Shown: positions 38,509 through 48,264 of the stretch, piece after piece
How positions within the stretch are numbered: position 1 is the stretch's first letter
How the letters are laid out: each line of letters opens with the position of its first letter
Source of the DNA: Trinickia mobilis
GTDB taxonomy: Bacteria > Pseudomonadota > Gammaproteobacteria > Burkholderiales > Burkholderiaceae
Direction: 5' to 3'
NCBI RefSeq assembly: GCF_017315705.1
Contig: NZ_JAFLRF010000035.1
Location: 1-64,000 of the forward strand
Length of the DNA stretch: 64,000 nucleotides
Notes under the pieces: generated by a model
The model's database searches: none
The model's input: the letters and a program-made list of their open reading frames with translations, nothing else
What the model was told of the DNA's origin: nothing
Position numbers and translations under genes: made by a program

Positions 38509-39761
38509 AACACCGCGTACTCCGCCATCCAGTTCCCGGCAGCGGCAAACAAGAGCCGGACCAGCGCGGGACTAAGCGGCGCAAGCTCGCCGCACACATG
38601 CTCGAGCTCGGCTTCGTCTTCGGGCGCTTCGATGGCCTCCGCGCAGCGGAGCAACGCCTGCAGCGTGCCGGGGCCGCCTTGCAGCGCCTCGGCCACCGGC
38701 TCGGCGATGCGCAGTTCGCCCGCAAGATCGGCGGCGCTGCGGTCGAGCACGAAATGCAGCAGCGAGAACATGCCGGTCATGAACGCGGCGTCGGCGAAGG
38801 CGTCGTCGCCCTCGCGGAGGCGCTTCGCCGCCAGCTCCATGAAGCGCGCCCGCGTGCCGACCAGCTGCACGAGCGCGTTCGATGCGCGCGAGGTCGTGCC
38901 GCCGTCCGCATAGAGCGTGAGCAGCGCCCAGCGGTTGAGCCACGACGTGCCGACGAAGGCGATCGCGTCGCGCACGGAAGCGACGCGCTCCGTCCTCCCG
39001 AACGACGCCGAGTTCACGAAGCGCAGCAAGTGCATCGTCAGCGTCGGGTTGTGCTTGACCTCCTCTTCGAGGTCCGCGACGGACGGCTCCATGTTCAGCA
39101 GCACCATGAGCTTCACGAGGCTTTGCCGCTGGGGCGGAATCTTGCGCGTCGCCAGCACCTGCGGATGCGCGAAGTAGAACCCCTGGAAATAGTCGCAACC
39201 GGCCTCGTAGGTCGTGAAATATTGCGCAGGCGTCTCGACTTTCTCCGCGACGACCTGCTTGCCCGCGCCGTGCATCGAGGAAACGAAGCGCACGAGCGCG
39301 TTCGGCTCCCACAACTGCACGTCGACCTTCACGAAGTCGGCCTCGACGAAGGTGCGGCCGCGCCGTTGCGTCTTCTCGCTGACATCGTCGATTGCAAAGC
39401 GATAACCGGCCTCTTTCAGCGCGCCGACGCGCTCGGCCAGACGCTCGTCGTAATCGACCGATTCGAGGATTTCGATCACGAACTGCTCGGGCGGCAGCAC
39501 GTTCAGCATGTCGCTCATCAGCCAGTCGCGCCCGGCGTTCACAAAACCGACATGACCGCCCAGCGCGCGATCGACGCCTTGCTCGCAGAGCGCGCCGATC
39601 ACGACGTCGGCGGTCGCGCGCGTGGGGTCCACCGAGCGGATGTCCTTGTCGGAGCGAAACAGCAGCTCGTATGCGACCAGCGCGCCGTGACGATTCAAGA
39701 TGGGCTGACGGCCGAGATAGGAAGTCAGTGCGATCAAAGACAGTGCGGCGGTGTCGTTCAT
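38505..39761 (-). CDS. EAL-HDOD signalling protein with a degenerate EAL loop 6
   Basis: A 418-residue YuxH-type protein. The N-terminal EAL-like domain (about 10-210) keeps ELL-x-R in YELLFR, the asparagine in GFVNAG, glutamates in EILES, the DD in AIDDVSE, the lysine in VKVD, E in AEKVET, and QG in YFQGFYF. The loop 6 sequence DDFGTG is lost (DDVSEKT). The C-terminal HDOD domain (about 215-410) has LNMEPSVADLEEEVKHNPTLTMHLLRFVNSASF. It converges with the sigma factor and shares a 4-base overlap with it at the stops. Probably a c-di-GMP sensor rather than a phosphodiesterase. Confidence 0.9.
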   Translation of the reverse strand: MNDTAALSLIALTSYLGRQPILNRHGALVAYELLFRSDKDIRSVDPTRATADVVIGALCEQGVDRALGGHVGFVNAGRDWLMSDMLNVLPPEQFVIEILESVDYDERLAERVGALKEAGYRFAIDDVSEKTQRRGRTFVEADFVKVDVQLWEPNALVRFVSSMHGAGKQVVAEKVETPAQYFTTYEAGCDYFQGFYFAHPQVLATRKIPPQRQSLVKLMVLLNMEPSVADLEEEVKHNPTLTMHLLRFVNSASFGRTERVASVRDAIAFVGTSWLNRWALLTLYADGGTTSRASNALVQLVGTRARFMELAAKRLREGDDAFADAAFMTGMFSLLHFVLDRSAADLAGELRIAEPVAEALQGGPGTLQALLRCAEAIEAPEDEAELEHVCGELAPLSPALVRLLFAAAGNWMAEYAVF

Positions 39762-39908
39762 AGTGCTCAGGTCAGAGTGTCGTACCCCTGCTAACGGACG
39801 CCCCAAGCGATCTCTTTAGCGCAAATTCCTTGCGCAGCCTTACGGTTTGATGCGCGGCGCCGCGCGGGCGTCGAGCATCGCGGCTCGAAGCAAGGCCCGC
39901 TCACACCG

Positions 39909-41507
39909 TTACGCCGGCTCCGGTTCCGGTGCGTGACGAAGCGCATCGGCACGGTGCGCTCGCTTTGTTCTCGATGAGCGTGCGCCGCCGAAATCCGTCA
40001 TGGCGGCCCCATCGACCTTGAACACGGTCACCGCCTCGCGCAGCGCGTTCATCTGCGAGGCCATCGATTGCGCCGCCGCCGAAAGCTCTTCGACGAGCGC
40101 CGCATTCTGCTGCGTAACCTCGTCCATGTGGCTCACCGCCTGATTGACCTGCGTGATGCCGCGGCTTTGCTCGTGAGACGCCGCCGAGATTTCGCCGATG
40201 ACGTCCGACACCTTGGTCGTCTCGCTGTGGATCTCGGCCATCGTTTCGCGCACGTGCGCGGCCTGCCCTTCGCCCGTCGCGATCGTGCTCACCGACAGGT
40301 CGATCAGATCCTTGATCTCCTTGGCCGCGCTCGACGAACGCTGCGCGAGGCTGCGCACCTCGCCCGCCACGACCGCGAAGCCCCGGCCCTGGTCTCCGGC
40401 GCGCGCCGCTTCGACCGCGGCGTTCAGCGCGAGGATGTTGGTCTGAAACGCGATGCCTTCGATGAGCGTCGTGATCTCGGCGATGCGCGAGGAGTTGTCG
40501 CTGATTTTCCCCATCGTCTCGACCATCGATTCGACGACGCGATGCGCGTTCTCCGCGACCCCCGATGCGGTGCCCGCGAGCGCACTCGCGGCCTTCGCGT
40601 TCTCCGCGTTCTGTGCGACGGTGGCGGTCAGCTGCTCCATGCTCGCCGCGCTCTCTTCGAGCGACGCGGCCTGCGCTTCCGTGCGCGACGACAGATCGGC
40701 GTTGCCGGCCGCGATCTCCTTGGTCGCCGCGCCTACCGATTCCGAGGCGGCGAGCACTTCCCGCAGCGCAGCGGCCACGCCCTCGACGAGCGTGTTGAAC
40801 GCCTCGGCGGTCTGCCCGATTTCATCGGCGTCGAGAACGGGGGCATGCAGCGTGAAGTCGCGCGTGCCGCTCACTTGCACGATCGCGTGCTGCAGCCCCG
40901 AGATGCCGCGATTGAGCGAGCGGGCGAGAAAGAAGATCATCGTGCAGACGATCGCCATGCCAAGCAGCATGACGGCGATCACGGTCACGAAGAGCTGATC
41001 GACGACGGCGTGCGCGTGGTCGTTTTCTTCAGCGGCAAGCTGGTTGAATTCGCCCGCCATCTGTTCGAGGTCGGCCTGGAAGGGCTGGAAATCGGAGTGA
41101 TAGAGCGCCGTGGTTTGATCGTTGGCGGCTTTGACGTCGTGCGTCGCGAGGTCGAACAGTTGGTGCGACTTCTGATCGTAGGCGTTCCACTTGGCGATCA
41201 GCGAACGGAATTTTTCGGCGTGCTCGGGCATCGCGAACATCGAGCCTAATGTCGTGGACCAAGTGCCGATGTTGCGCTCGGCGTCGGCGAAGATTTTCTT
41301 GGTGTCGTCCGACGTCGGATCGAGCTGGATCGTCGACAGCGCGCTCGCCTTGATCTCGGTGATGCCTTGCACTTCCTTCTCTCTCGCGTGAGACGCGTCC
41401 TCCGCTTTCATCGCGATGCGCAGACCCGTCGCGGTGACGAGCATGCCGCCTGCCATCGAGACGATCGTGATCAACGAAAAAACTTGAAGCTTGCGGCGGA
41501 TGTTCAT
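39909..41507 (-). CDS. Methyl-accepting chemotaxis protein
   Basis: A 532-residue inner-membrane chemoreceptor. Transmembrane helices at about 8-29 (FSLITIVSMAGGMLVTATG) and 172-195 (LFVTVIAVMLLGMAIVCTMIF) flank a four-helix periplasmic sensing domain of about 140 residues. A HAMP segment (about 197-250) and the signalling hairpin tip GIAFQTNILALNAAVEAARA follow. The C-terminus lacks the NWETF-type CheR tether. Ligand unknown. The gene is alone, with 147 bases to the EAL-HDOD gene start downstream. Confidence 0.95.
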   Translation of the reverse strand: MNIRRKLQVFSLITIVSMAGGMLVTATGLRIAMKAEDASHAREKEVQGITEIKASALSTIQLDPTSDDTKKIFADAERNIGTWSTTLGSMFAMPEHAEKFRSLIAKWNAYDQKSHQLFDLATHDVKAANDQTTALYHSDFQPFQADLEQMAGEFNQLAAEENDHAHAVVDQLFVTVIAVMLLGMAIVCTMIFFLARSLNRGISGLQHAIVQVSGTRDFTLHAPVLDADEIGQTAEAFNTLVEGVAAALREVLAASESVGAATKEIAAGNADLSSRTEAQAASLEESAASMEQLTATVAQNAENAKAASALAGTASGVAENAHRVVESMVETMGKISDNSSRIAEITTLIEGIAFQTNILALNAAVEAARAGDQGRGFAVVAGEVRSLAQRSSSAAKEIKDLIDLSVSTIATGEGQAAHVRETMAEIHSETTKVSDVIGEISAASHEQSRGITQVNQAVSHMDEVTQQNAALVEELSAAAQSMASQMNALREAVTVFKVDGAAMTDFGGARSSRTKRAHRADALRHAPEPEPA

Positions 41508-41718
41508 GGGACTCCTTTGAATACTTCAGATGGATGTGGCGACTGCGTACGCGGAGGCCGGGACAATCTGAGGTATTTGACGGGAGCAAGGAGGGGGGAC
41601 TTGAGTCAGGGGAAACGAGGTGGAAGCGGTTTCACTTTACGCAGTGGCGGGGTGAAAGAACGATCGGTCTCGATCGACGTTCACCCGATGATTGATGATG
41701 GTTGACTGGACCAAAACG

Positions 41719-42795
41719 TTACCGCACAACGCCAAACCGAATCACCCCATCCGCTCCGATCTCGCGCCTGAGCTCCCCCTCGAGCCAAAGCAGATGCAAA
41801 TGCGCGAGGGCCTCGCCCATCGCGAATGTCATCTGATGAATATCGAGCTGGCGCTTGAACATGAGCGGCACGATATCGGCTGCGCTCCGCGGTTGCTCCT
41901 CGCACGCCTTGCGCACTTCGGCAAGCCGCGCATCATGATGCTCACGCAACTGCGTGATCCGCGTGTGCAGGCCGCGAAACGGCTTCCCGTGCGACGGCAA
42001 AACAAGCGTGCCTGAAGGCATCGCCTCATAGCGCCCGAGCGATTCCAAATACAGCGCAAGCGGATTGCCTTCCGGCTCGATATCGAACACGGACACATTC
42101 GTCGAAATCCGCGGCAGCACCATATCGCCGGAAATCAGCACGCCGTCCGCCTCGCAATGCAGCGCGCAATGCTCAGGCGAATGACCAAAGCCGGTCACGA
42201 CGCGCCACGCCTTGCCGCCGATCGCCGCCCTATCGCCTTCCCGCATCCGCCGATATCGCGCGGGCATCGATGGCACGAGGTTCGAATAGTAGCTGCGGCG
42301 ATTGCGCAGCTTCTCGATCGCATCCTGATCCGCGAGCCCGTGCCGTGCGAAGTGCCGCGCGGCCCCTTCCCCGCCCGCGTTCGACCCATCGCCCGCCGCC
42401 ATCACGCGTCCGAGCATGTACTCGCCGAGCGCCATCCACAACCGCACGCTCCAGCGCCCGCGCTCGCCGCCTTCGCAAATCCAGTTCGCGAGTCCCAGAT
42501 GATCCGGGTGGCAATGCGTGACGATCACGCGCAATACCGGCAAGCCGTCGAGCCCGGTCTCGAACACGTGCTCCCAGTGCTTCTTGATCGTCTCGTCCGC
42601 AATCCCGCAATCGATGACGGTCCAGCCCTTTTGTCCGTCGATTTCATCGCGCAGCAACCAGAGGTTGATATGGTCCAGCGCGAACGGCAGCGGCATGCGC
42701 AGCCAGAAGACGCCCGGCGCCACCTCCAGCTTGTGGCCCGGCTCGGGCAGCGTGTCGGCAAACGGATAGTCGAGTTCGTGTTCGAGCGCATTCAT
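41719..42795 (-). CDS. MBL-fold metallo-hydrolase
   Basis: A 358-residue metallo-beta-lactamase fold protein. The metal-binding motif is THCHPDHLG, with later ligands in GFGHSPEH, ISGDMVLP and PSHGKPF. A long helical C-terminal segment (about 285-358) distinguishes the LACTB2/glyoxalase-II-like family common in Burkholderiaceae beside LiuR-type regulators. Likely hydrolyses a thioester or lactone in the cytoplasm. It is divergent from the MerR regulator with 177 bases between starts, which share a LiuR-type operator. The first start has no good ribosome site. Confidence 0.9.
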   Translation of the reverse strand: MNALEHELDYPFADTLPEPGHKLEVAPGVFWLRMPLPFALDHINLWLLRDEIDGQKGWTVIDCGIADETIKKHWEHVFETGLDGLPVLRVIVTHCHPDHLGLANWICEGGERGRWSVRLWMALGEYMLGRVMAAGDGSNAGGEGAARHFARHGLADQDAIEKLRNRRSYYSNLVPSMPARYRRMREGDRAAIGGKAWRVVTGFGHSPEHCALHCEADGVLISGDMVLPRISTNVSVFDIEPEGNPLALYLESLGRYEAMPSGTLVLPSHGKPFRGLHTRITQLREHHDARLAEVRKACEEQPRSAADIVPLMFKRQLDIHQMTFAMGEALAHLHLLWLEGELRREIGADGVIRFGVVR

Positions 42796-42859
42796 CGGGG
42801 GGTCTCGCTGGAATCGCGCACAGCCGCCCGCACCGGCAGCCAGTTGCGCTTTATCTGAG

Positions 42860-42890
42860 TTGACGATAACGTAAACGTCGATTCTATCTC
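42860..42890 (+). promoter_or_regulatory. LiuR-type operator and promoter
   Basis: The dyad GACGATAACGTAAACGTC (42862-42879) matches itself inverted at 14 of 18 positions. It overlaps TTGACG (-35) and sits in a 19-base spacer before TATCTC (-10), the long spacer of MerR-regulated promoters. It lies 83 bases before the regulator. Confidence 0.55.
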
Positions 42891-42972
42891 CAATCCGCGT
42901 CTGCGCGCGGCCGCCGTCGCAGTTCTTGCCGAACCGGCCGCCCGCAGCGCGCAAGCGAACGTCGCCAATGCC

Positions 42973-43404
42973 ATGACCCAGCAGCAATACACGATCACGG
43001 AACTCGCCCGCGAATTCGACGTGACGCCCCGCGCGATCCGCTTCTACGAAGACCAGGGCCTGCTCGCGCCGAGCCGCGAAGGTTCGAGCGGTCTGCGGCG
43101 GGTCTATTCGGGACGCGACCGCACGCGCCTGAAGCTCACGCTGCGCGGCAAGCGGCTCGGCTTCACGCTGTCGGAGATTCGCGACTTGCTGAACCTGTAC
43201 GAATCGCCGACCGATACCGTACCCCAGCTCCATGCCTTTCTCGCGACGATCGCCGAGCATCGCGACGTGCTTGAACGTCAGCTCGAAGATCTGAACGCGA
43301 CGCTCGAAGATTTGGCGCAATACGAAGCGCAGTGCCGCGCGATGCTGGAGGAGAGCGGCGTGGCGCAAGCCGCGCAAACGGCGGGCAAGCGCGTCAAGGC
43401 ATAA
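42973..43404 (+). CDS. MerR-family transcriptional regulator (LiuR-like)
   Basis: A 143-residue MerR regulator. The winged helix (YTITELAREFDVTPRAIRFYEDQGLLAPSR, residues 6-35 approx) is followed by a dimerising coiled coil (about 75-125). It lacks cysteine clusters for metals. The LRRVYSGRDRTRLKLTLRGKRLGF region and the context of acyl-CoA genes fit LiuR, the repressor of leucine and isovalerate degradation in proteobacteria. It probably binds the operator at 42862-42879 and so controls itself and possibly the MBL-fold gene. Confidence 0.85.
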   Translation: MTQQQYTITELAREFDVTPRAIRFYEDQGLLAPSREGSSGLRRVYSGRDRTRLKLTLRGKRLGFTLSEIRDLLNLYESPTDTVPQLHAFLATIAEHRDVLERQLEDLNATLEDLAQYEAQCRAMLEESGVAQAAQTAGKRVKA

Positions 43405-43595
43405 CCCGGCTCTGGCGCCGCCAACCGTGAACACGGCCCATCGCGCTAACCACGTACTCAGCACAACCCGGCAAAAAAATATTTCGCAGCAGGATCGAAC
43501 GCATAACCGCAGCATTGCAAGGAGATGATCCGAACGGCGCCGAACGCACGCTAACGCATCGCACGGCAAAGCCTGTCCATCAGGCGCGAAGGCGC

Positions 43596-43622
43596 TTGAC
43601 GGCCCGCTGCCGACGATACAAT
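43596..43622 (+). promoter_or_regulatory. Promoter of aceK
   Basis: TTGACG (43596) and TACAAT (43617) are 15 bases apart, slightly short. The -10 box covers the upstream in-frame ATG at 43621, which means the true aceK start must be the ATG at 43663. Confidence 0.5.
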
Positions 43623-43662
43623 GGCAAGCGTTTTCACGAGTCTGGACGGATGGACGGCAGAC

Positions 43663-45483
43663 ATGAATCACTTTCCGAAATTGCTCTCGTCGCAAATCGG
43701 CTTCGACGTCGCGCAGACGATGCTCGAAGGATTCGACCGTCACTACCGTATCTTCCGTGACGCGGCGATCCATGCGAAGACGCTGTTCGAAGCAGGCGAT
43801 TGGCATGGCTTGCAAAAGCTCGCGCGCGACCGCATCGCGTCATACGACGACCGCGTGAAGGAATGTGTCGTCCGGCTAGAAGACGAATTCGACGCCGAGA
43901 ACATCGACGACGAAGTCTGGCAGCAGATCAAGCTGCACTACATCGGGCTTCTGACGAACCACCATCAGCCCGAATGCGCGGAGACGTTCTTCAATTCGGT
44001 CTGCTGCAAGATCCTGCATCGCTCGTATTTCAACAACGATTTCATCTTCGTGCGCCCGGTCATTTCGACCGAGTACCTCGAAAACGACGAGCCCGCCGCG
44101 AAGCCGACGTTCCGCGCCTATTACCCCGGCAAGGACGGCCTCGCCGCCACGCTCGAGCGCATCGTCACGAACTTCCAGCTCGAGCCGCCGTTCGAGAATC
44201 TGACGCGCGACGTCGAGTGCGCGATGCAGTCGATTCACGAAGCGTTCGGCACGTTCACCGAAGCGGCCAACTTCCAGATGCACGTGCTGTCGTCGCTGTT
44301 CTTCCGCAACAAGGCGGCGTACATCGTCGGGCGCATCATCAACGGCGAACTCGTGCTGCCGTTCGCGGTGCCGATCCGTCACGTGAAGCCCGGCGTGCTC
44401 GCGCTCGATACGGTGCTGCTCAAGCGCGAGCAACTGCTGATCATCTTCAGCTTCTCGCACTCGTACTTTCTCGTCGACATGGAAGTGCCCTCGGCCTACG
44501 TCGAGTTTCTCGGCACGATCATGCCGGGCAAGCCGAGGGCGGAAATCTATACGTCGGTGGGGCTGCAAAAGCAGGGCAAGAATCTGTTCTATCGCGACTT
44601 GCTCCATCACCTGTCGCATTCGAGCGACCCGTTCATCATCGCGCCCGGCATCAAGGGGCTCGTGATGATCGTCTTCACCCTGCCGTCGTTCCCGTATGTG
44701 TTCAAGCTGATCAAAGACACGTTCCCGCCGCCGAAAGATACGACACGCGAGAAGATCCAGGAGAAGTACCTGCTCGTCAAACGGCACGACCGCTTGGGCC
44801 GCATGGCCGACACGCTCGAATATTCGAGCGTCGCGCTGCCGGTCTCGCGTCTCGACGAGGCATTGATTCGTGAGCTCGAAAAAGAGGCGCGGTCGATGAT
44901 CGAATACGAGGGCGACAACCTCGTGATCCGCCACGTGTACATCGAGCGCCGGATGGTGCCGCTCAATCTGTTCCTGCAAAACGGCAGCGAAGCGGACGTG
45001 GAGCACGCGATCAAGGAATACGGCGACGCGGTGAAGGAACTGATCCAAGCGAACATCTTCCCCGGCGACATGCTGTACAAGAACTTCGGCGTGACGCGGC
45101 ACGGGCGCGTCGTGTTCTACGACTACGACGAAATCGAGTACCTGACCGACTGCAACGTGCGGCACGTGCCGGCGCCGCGCAACGAGGAAGAAGAGATGTC
45201 CGCCGAGCCGTGGTACGCCGTGGGGCCGCATGACATCTTTCCGGAGACGTACGGCACGTTCCTGCTCGGCGACCCTTCGGTGCGCAAGCACTTCATGCGT
45301 CATCACGCGGATTTCTTCAATCCGGCGCTATGGCAGCGGCACAAGGATCATCTGCTCAAGGGCGAGTTGCCCGATTTCTTTCCGTATGACCAGAGCATCC
45401 GGTTCTGCGTGCGCTACCCCGAACGCTTTACGGATTCGAATGACGCCTCCGAAGATCACGGAGGCAATGCGCGCGCCGCGTGA
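43663..45483 (+). CDS. aceK: Isocitrate dehydrogenase kinase/phosphatase
   Basis: A 606-residue enzyme that phosphorylates and inactivates isocitrate dehydrogenase and reverses this, setting the split between the TCA cycle and the glyoxylate shunt. It begins [20 protein letters not shown] and carries the family's kinase core (for example [28 protein letters not shown]) and the metal-binding region near [21 protein letters not shown]. The start at 43663 is chosen for homology and promoter reasons. Here it is separate from aceA and aceB, with which it forms an operon in enterobacteria. Confidence 0.95.
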   Translation: MNHFPKLLSSQIGFDVAQTMLEGFDRHYRIFRDAAIHAKTLFEAGDWHGLQKLARDRIASYDDRVKECVVRLEDEFDAENIDDEVWQQIKLHYIGLLTNHHQPECAETFFNSVCCKILHRSYFNNDFIFVRPVISTEYLENDEPAAKPTFRAYYPGKDGLAATLERIVTNFQLEPPFENLTRDVECAMQSIHEAFGTFTEAANFQMHVLSSLFFRNKAAYIVGRIINGELVLPFAVPIRHVKPGVLALDTVLLKREQLLIIFSFSHSYFLVDMEVPSAYVEFLGTIMPGKPRAEIYTSVGLQKQGKNLFYRDLLHHLSHSSDPFIIAPGIKGLVMIVFTLPSFPYVFKLIKDTFPPPKDTTREKIQEKYLLVKRHDRLGRMADTLEYSSVALPVSRLDEALIRELEKEARSMIEYEGDNLVIRHVYIERRMVPLNLFLQNGSEADVEHAIKEYGDAVKELIQANIFPGDMLYKNFGVTRHGRVVFYDYDEIEYLTDCNVRHVPAPRNEEEEMSAEPWYAVGPHDIFPETYGTFLLGDPSVRKHFMRHHADFFNPALWQRHKDHLLKGELPDFFPYDQSIRFCVRYPERFTDSNDASEDHGGNARAA

Positions 45484-45561
45484 AAGGCGCGAAAACCAGC
45501 CGCGCTCAGCGCGTCCGACTGACCCGTTACCGGTCCAATTCCACGAACCTGGACACGCACC

Positions 45562-46326
45562 ATGAGTATCAAAAACAATCCGCTCGACCCGTTGTTCGCC
45601 AATAACGAAGCCTGGGTGGAGCGCATGCTCGCCGAGGACCCGGAGTACTTCTCGCGCCTCGCGGACCAGCAAACGCCCGAATACCTGTGGATCGGCTGCT
45701 CCGATTCGCGCGTGCCGGCGAACCAGATCATCGGCCTGCCGCCGGGCGAGGTGTTCGTCCACCGCAACATCGCGAACGTGGTCGTGCATACGGACTTGAA
45801 CTGCCTGTCGGTGATCCAGTTCGCCGTCGATCTGCTGAAGGTGAAGCACATCATGGTGGTCGGCCACTATGGCTGCTCGGGCGTCGGCGCGGCGCTCCAC
45901 AACCGGCGCGTCGGGCTCGCCGACAACTGGCTCCATCACATTCAGGACGTGCGCGCGAAACACGCTGCGCTGCTCGACGAGTGGCCGATGGGCGAAGCGC
46001 GTCACCGGCGCCTCGTCGAATTGAACGCAATCGAACAGGTCGTCAACGTGTGCCGCACGACGATCGTCAACGACGCGTGGGCGCGCAGTCAGCCGCTCGC
46101 CGTGCACGGCTGGGCCTACGGCGTACACGACGGCCGCGTGCGCAATCTCGGCATGACGATTTCCGACCCGGACCAGCTCGACGCCACCTATCAGCGCTGC
46201 GTCGCCGCGCTGTCGGCGAAAAGCGCACGCTTGGCGCAAAACGATGTGGTCGCTGCCGACGCCGCCCAACTCGGCGACGTCCAGGCGATCGTCAATGGCG
46301 TAATCAAGGAGTTGAAACATGACTGA
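45562..46326 (+). CDS. can: Beta-class carbonic anhydrase
   Basis: A 254-residue zinc enzyme that converts carbon dioxide and bicarbonate. The zinc ligands and catalytic dyad are C46-x-D48-x-R50 and H102-x-x-C105 (CSDSR, HYGC). It supplies bicarbonate for carboxylases that depend on biotin and for fatty-acid synthesis. Its end overlaps the thiolase gene by 8 bases, so the two are translationally coupled. A cynT name is an alternative. Confidence 0.94.
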   Translation: MSIKNNPLDPLFANNEAWVERMLAEDPEYFSRLADQQTPEYLWIGCSDSRVPANQIIGLPPGEVFVHRNIANVVVHTDLNCLSVIQFAVDLLKVKHIMVVGHYGCSGVGAALHNRRVGLADNWLHHIQDVRAKHAALLDEWPMGEARHRRLVELNAIEQVVNVCRTTIVNDAWARSQPLAVHGWAYGVHDGRVRNLGMTISDPDQLDATYQRCVAALSAKSARLAQNDVVAADAAQLGDVQAIVNGVIKELKHD

Positions 46327-47521
46327 TGCAACTCGCGGTAACCAAGATCCGATCGTCATCGCGGCAGCGGCGCGCACGCCGATGGCCGCGTTTCAGGGCG
46401 ACTTCGCCGCGCTCACGTCGCCGCAACTGGGCTCGGTCGCGATCGCGGCCGCGTTCGAGCGCGCCGGCCTCGAGCCCGAGCAGATCGACGAAGTGCTGAT
46501 GGGCTGCGTGCTGCCCGCGGGTCTCGGCCAGGCACCCGCGCGGCAAGCGGCGCTCGGCGCCGGCCTGCCGCTTGCGACGGGCTGCACGACGGTCAACAAG
46601 ATGTGCGGCTCCGGCATGCGCGCGGCGATGTTCGCGCACGACATGCTGGCCGCGGGCAGCGTCGACGTGATGGTCGCGGGCGGCATGGAGAGCATGTCGA
46701 ACGCGCCCTATCTGCTGCCGAAAGCGCGCGCCGGCATGCGCATGGGCCACGGCCAGGTGATCGATCACATGTTCTGCGACGGTCTCGAAGACGCGTACGA
46801 CAAGGGTCGTCTGATGGGCACGTTCGCGGAGGAATGCGCCGCATCGTTCGACTTCACGCGCGCCGCGCAGGATGCGTTCGCGATCGAATCGCTGACGCGC
46901 GCGAAACGCGCGAACGAAGACGGGTCGTTCGCCTGGGAAATCGCAGCGGTGAAAGTCGAAAGCCGCAAGGGCGAAGTGACGATCGCGCGCGACGAGCAGC
47001 CGTTCAAGGCGAACCTCGACAAGATCCCGACGCTCAAGCCCGCGTTCAGCAAGACCGGCACGGTGACGGCGGCGAACTCGTCGTCGATCTCCGACGGCGC
47101 CGCCGCGCTCGTGATGATGCGCGAATCGACGGCCGCACGCTTGGGCGTCACGCCGCTTGCGCGCGTCGTCGGCCACTCGACGTTCGCGCAGGAGCCCGCG
47201 AAGTTCACGACGGCCCCGATCGGCGCGATCAAGAAGCTGTTCGACAAGAACGGCTGGCGCGCGGGCGACGTCGATCTCTACGAGATCAACGAAGCGTTCG
47301 CCGTCGTCGCGATGGCCGCGATGAAGGAGCACAACCTGCCGCACGAGAAGGTCAACGTGAACGGCGGCGCATGTGCGCTCGGCCACCCGATCGGCGCTTC
47401 AGGCGCGCGCATTCTCGTCACGCTGATCGGCGCGTTGAGGGCGCGCGGCGGGAAACGCGGCGTCGCGAGCCTGTGCATCGGCGGCGGCGAAGCGACGGCG
47501 ATGGGCATCGAGCTCGTCTGA
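46319..47521 (+). CDS. Acetyl-CoA C-acyltransferase (thiolase)
   Basis: A 400-residue thiolase. The acylated cysteine is C96 in NKMCGSGMRA, the base histidine is in GHPIGASGAR, and the second cysteine is in SLCIGGGEA. The length and the SDGAAALV segment fit acetyl-CoA acetyltransferase (biosynthetic or degradative class, PhaA/AtoB-like). It overlaps the carbonic anhydrase gene, an unusual pairing. With the following SDR and acyl-CoA dehydrogenase it forms an acyl-CoA degradation block. Confidence 0.93.
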   Translation: MTDATRGNQDPIVIAAAARTPMAAFQGDFAALTSPQLGSVAIAAAFERAGLEPEQIDEVLMGCVLPAGLGQAPARQAALGAGLPLATGCTTVNKMCGSGMRAAMFAHDMLAAGSVDVMVAGGMESMSNAPYLLPKARAGMRMGHGQVIDHMFCDGLEDAYDKGRLMGTFAEECAASFDFTRAAQDAFAIESLTRAKRANEDGSFAWEIAAVKVESRKGEVTIARDEQPFKANLDKIPTLKPAFSKTGTVTAANSSSISDGAAALVMMRESTAARLGVTPLARVVGHSTFAQEPAKFTTAPIGAIKKLFDKNGWRAGDVDLYEINEAFAVVAMAAMKEHNLPHEKVNVNGGACALGHPIGASGARILVTLIGALRARGGKRGVASLCIGGGEATAMGIELV

Positions 47522-47586
47522 CGACGCTCGCAGACCCATCGTCGTACCATTCGGCGATGGGTCACAACCGCGAGAGGGAGTAAAGA

Positions 47587-48264
47587 ATGAAGACAGCACT
47601 GATCGTAGGCGCATCGCGCGGCATCGGCCGCGAGTTCGCGCGTCAATACCAGCGCGCCGGCTGGCGCGTGCTCGCCACGGCGCGCGATGACGGCGCGCTC
47701 GACGCTCTCGCCGAGCTCGGCTGCGAGACGTTCTCGCTCGATATCACCGAGCCCGAGGACATCGCCGCGTTCGGCCGGAAGCTCGACGGCGAACGGCTCA
47801 ATGCCGCGGTCATCGTGTCCGGCGTGTACGGTCCGCGCACCGAAGGCGTCGAGACGATCACGGCGGAGGATTTCGACTACGTGATGGCGACCAACGTCCG
47901 CGGCCCGATGCAGTTGATGCCGATCCTCCTGCCGCTCGTCGAAGAGGCGCAAGGGGTGCTCGCGGTGCTGTCGAGCAAGATGGGCAGCATCAGCGAGGGG
48001 ACGGGCACGACGGGCTGGCTCTATCGCGCGAGCAAGGCGGCGCTCAACGACGCGGTGAAGATCGCCTCGCTGCAGACGCGCCGCGCGACCTGCGTCGCGC
48101 TGCATCCCGGCTGGGTCCGCACCGACATGGGCGGTGCGCAAGCGGCGATCGATCCCGAGCGCAGCGTGGCGGGCATGCGCGAAGTGCTCGCGCAAGCCGC
48201 CGCCGCGCACGCGTCGTTCAACGGCCGCTTCTTTCAATACGACGGCATCGCCATCGACTGGTAA
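47587..48264 (+). CDS. Short-chain dehydrogenase/reductase, CsgA-like
   Basis: A 225-residue SDR with the cofactor motif LIVGASRGIGREFA, the central catalytic serine region VLSSKMGSI and active site YRASKAAL. Its short length and the lack of a C-terminal extension put it with YciK/CsgA-like reductases. The start ATG has GAGGGAG 8 bases upstream. Lies between the thiolase and acyl-CoA dehydrogenase genes, so a role in the same acyl-CoA path is likely but not proven. Confidence 0.87.
   Translation: MKTALIVGASRGIGREFARQYQRAGWRVLATARDDGALDALAELGCETFSLDITEPEDIAAFGRKLDGERLNAAVIVSGVYGPRTEGVETITAEDFDYVMATNVRGPMQLMPILLPLVEEAQGVLAVLSSKMGSISEGTGTTGWLYRASKAALNDAVKIASLQTRRATCVALHPGWVRTDMGGAQAAIDPERSVAGMREVLAQAAAAHASFNGRFFQYDGIAIDW

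Noticed and set aside
43621-45483. aceK starting at the ATG at 43621
   Set aside because: That ATG overlaps the -10 box, and homologues start at [10 protein letters not shown] (43663).
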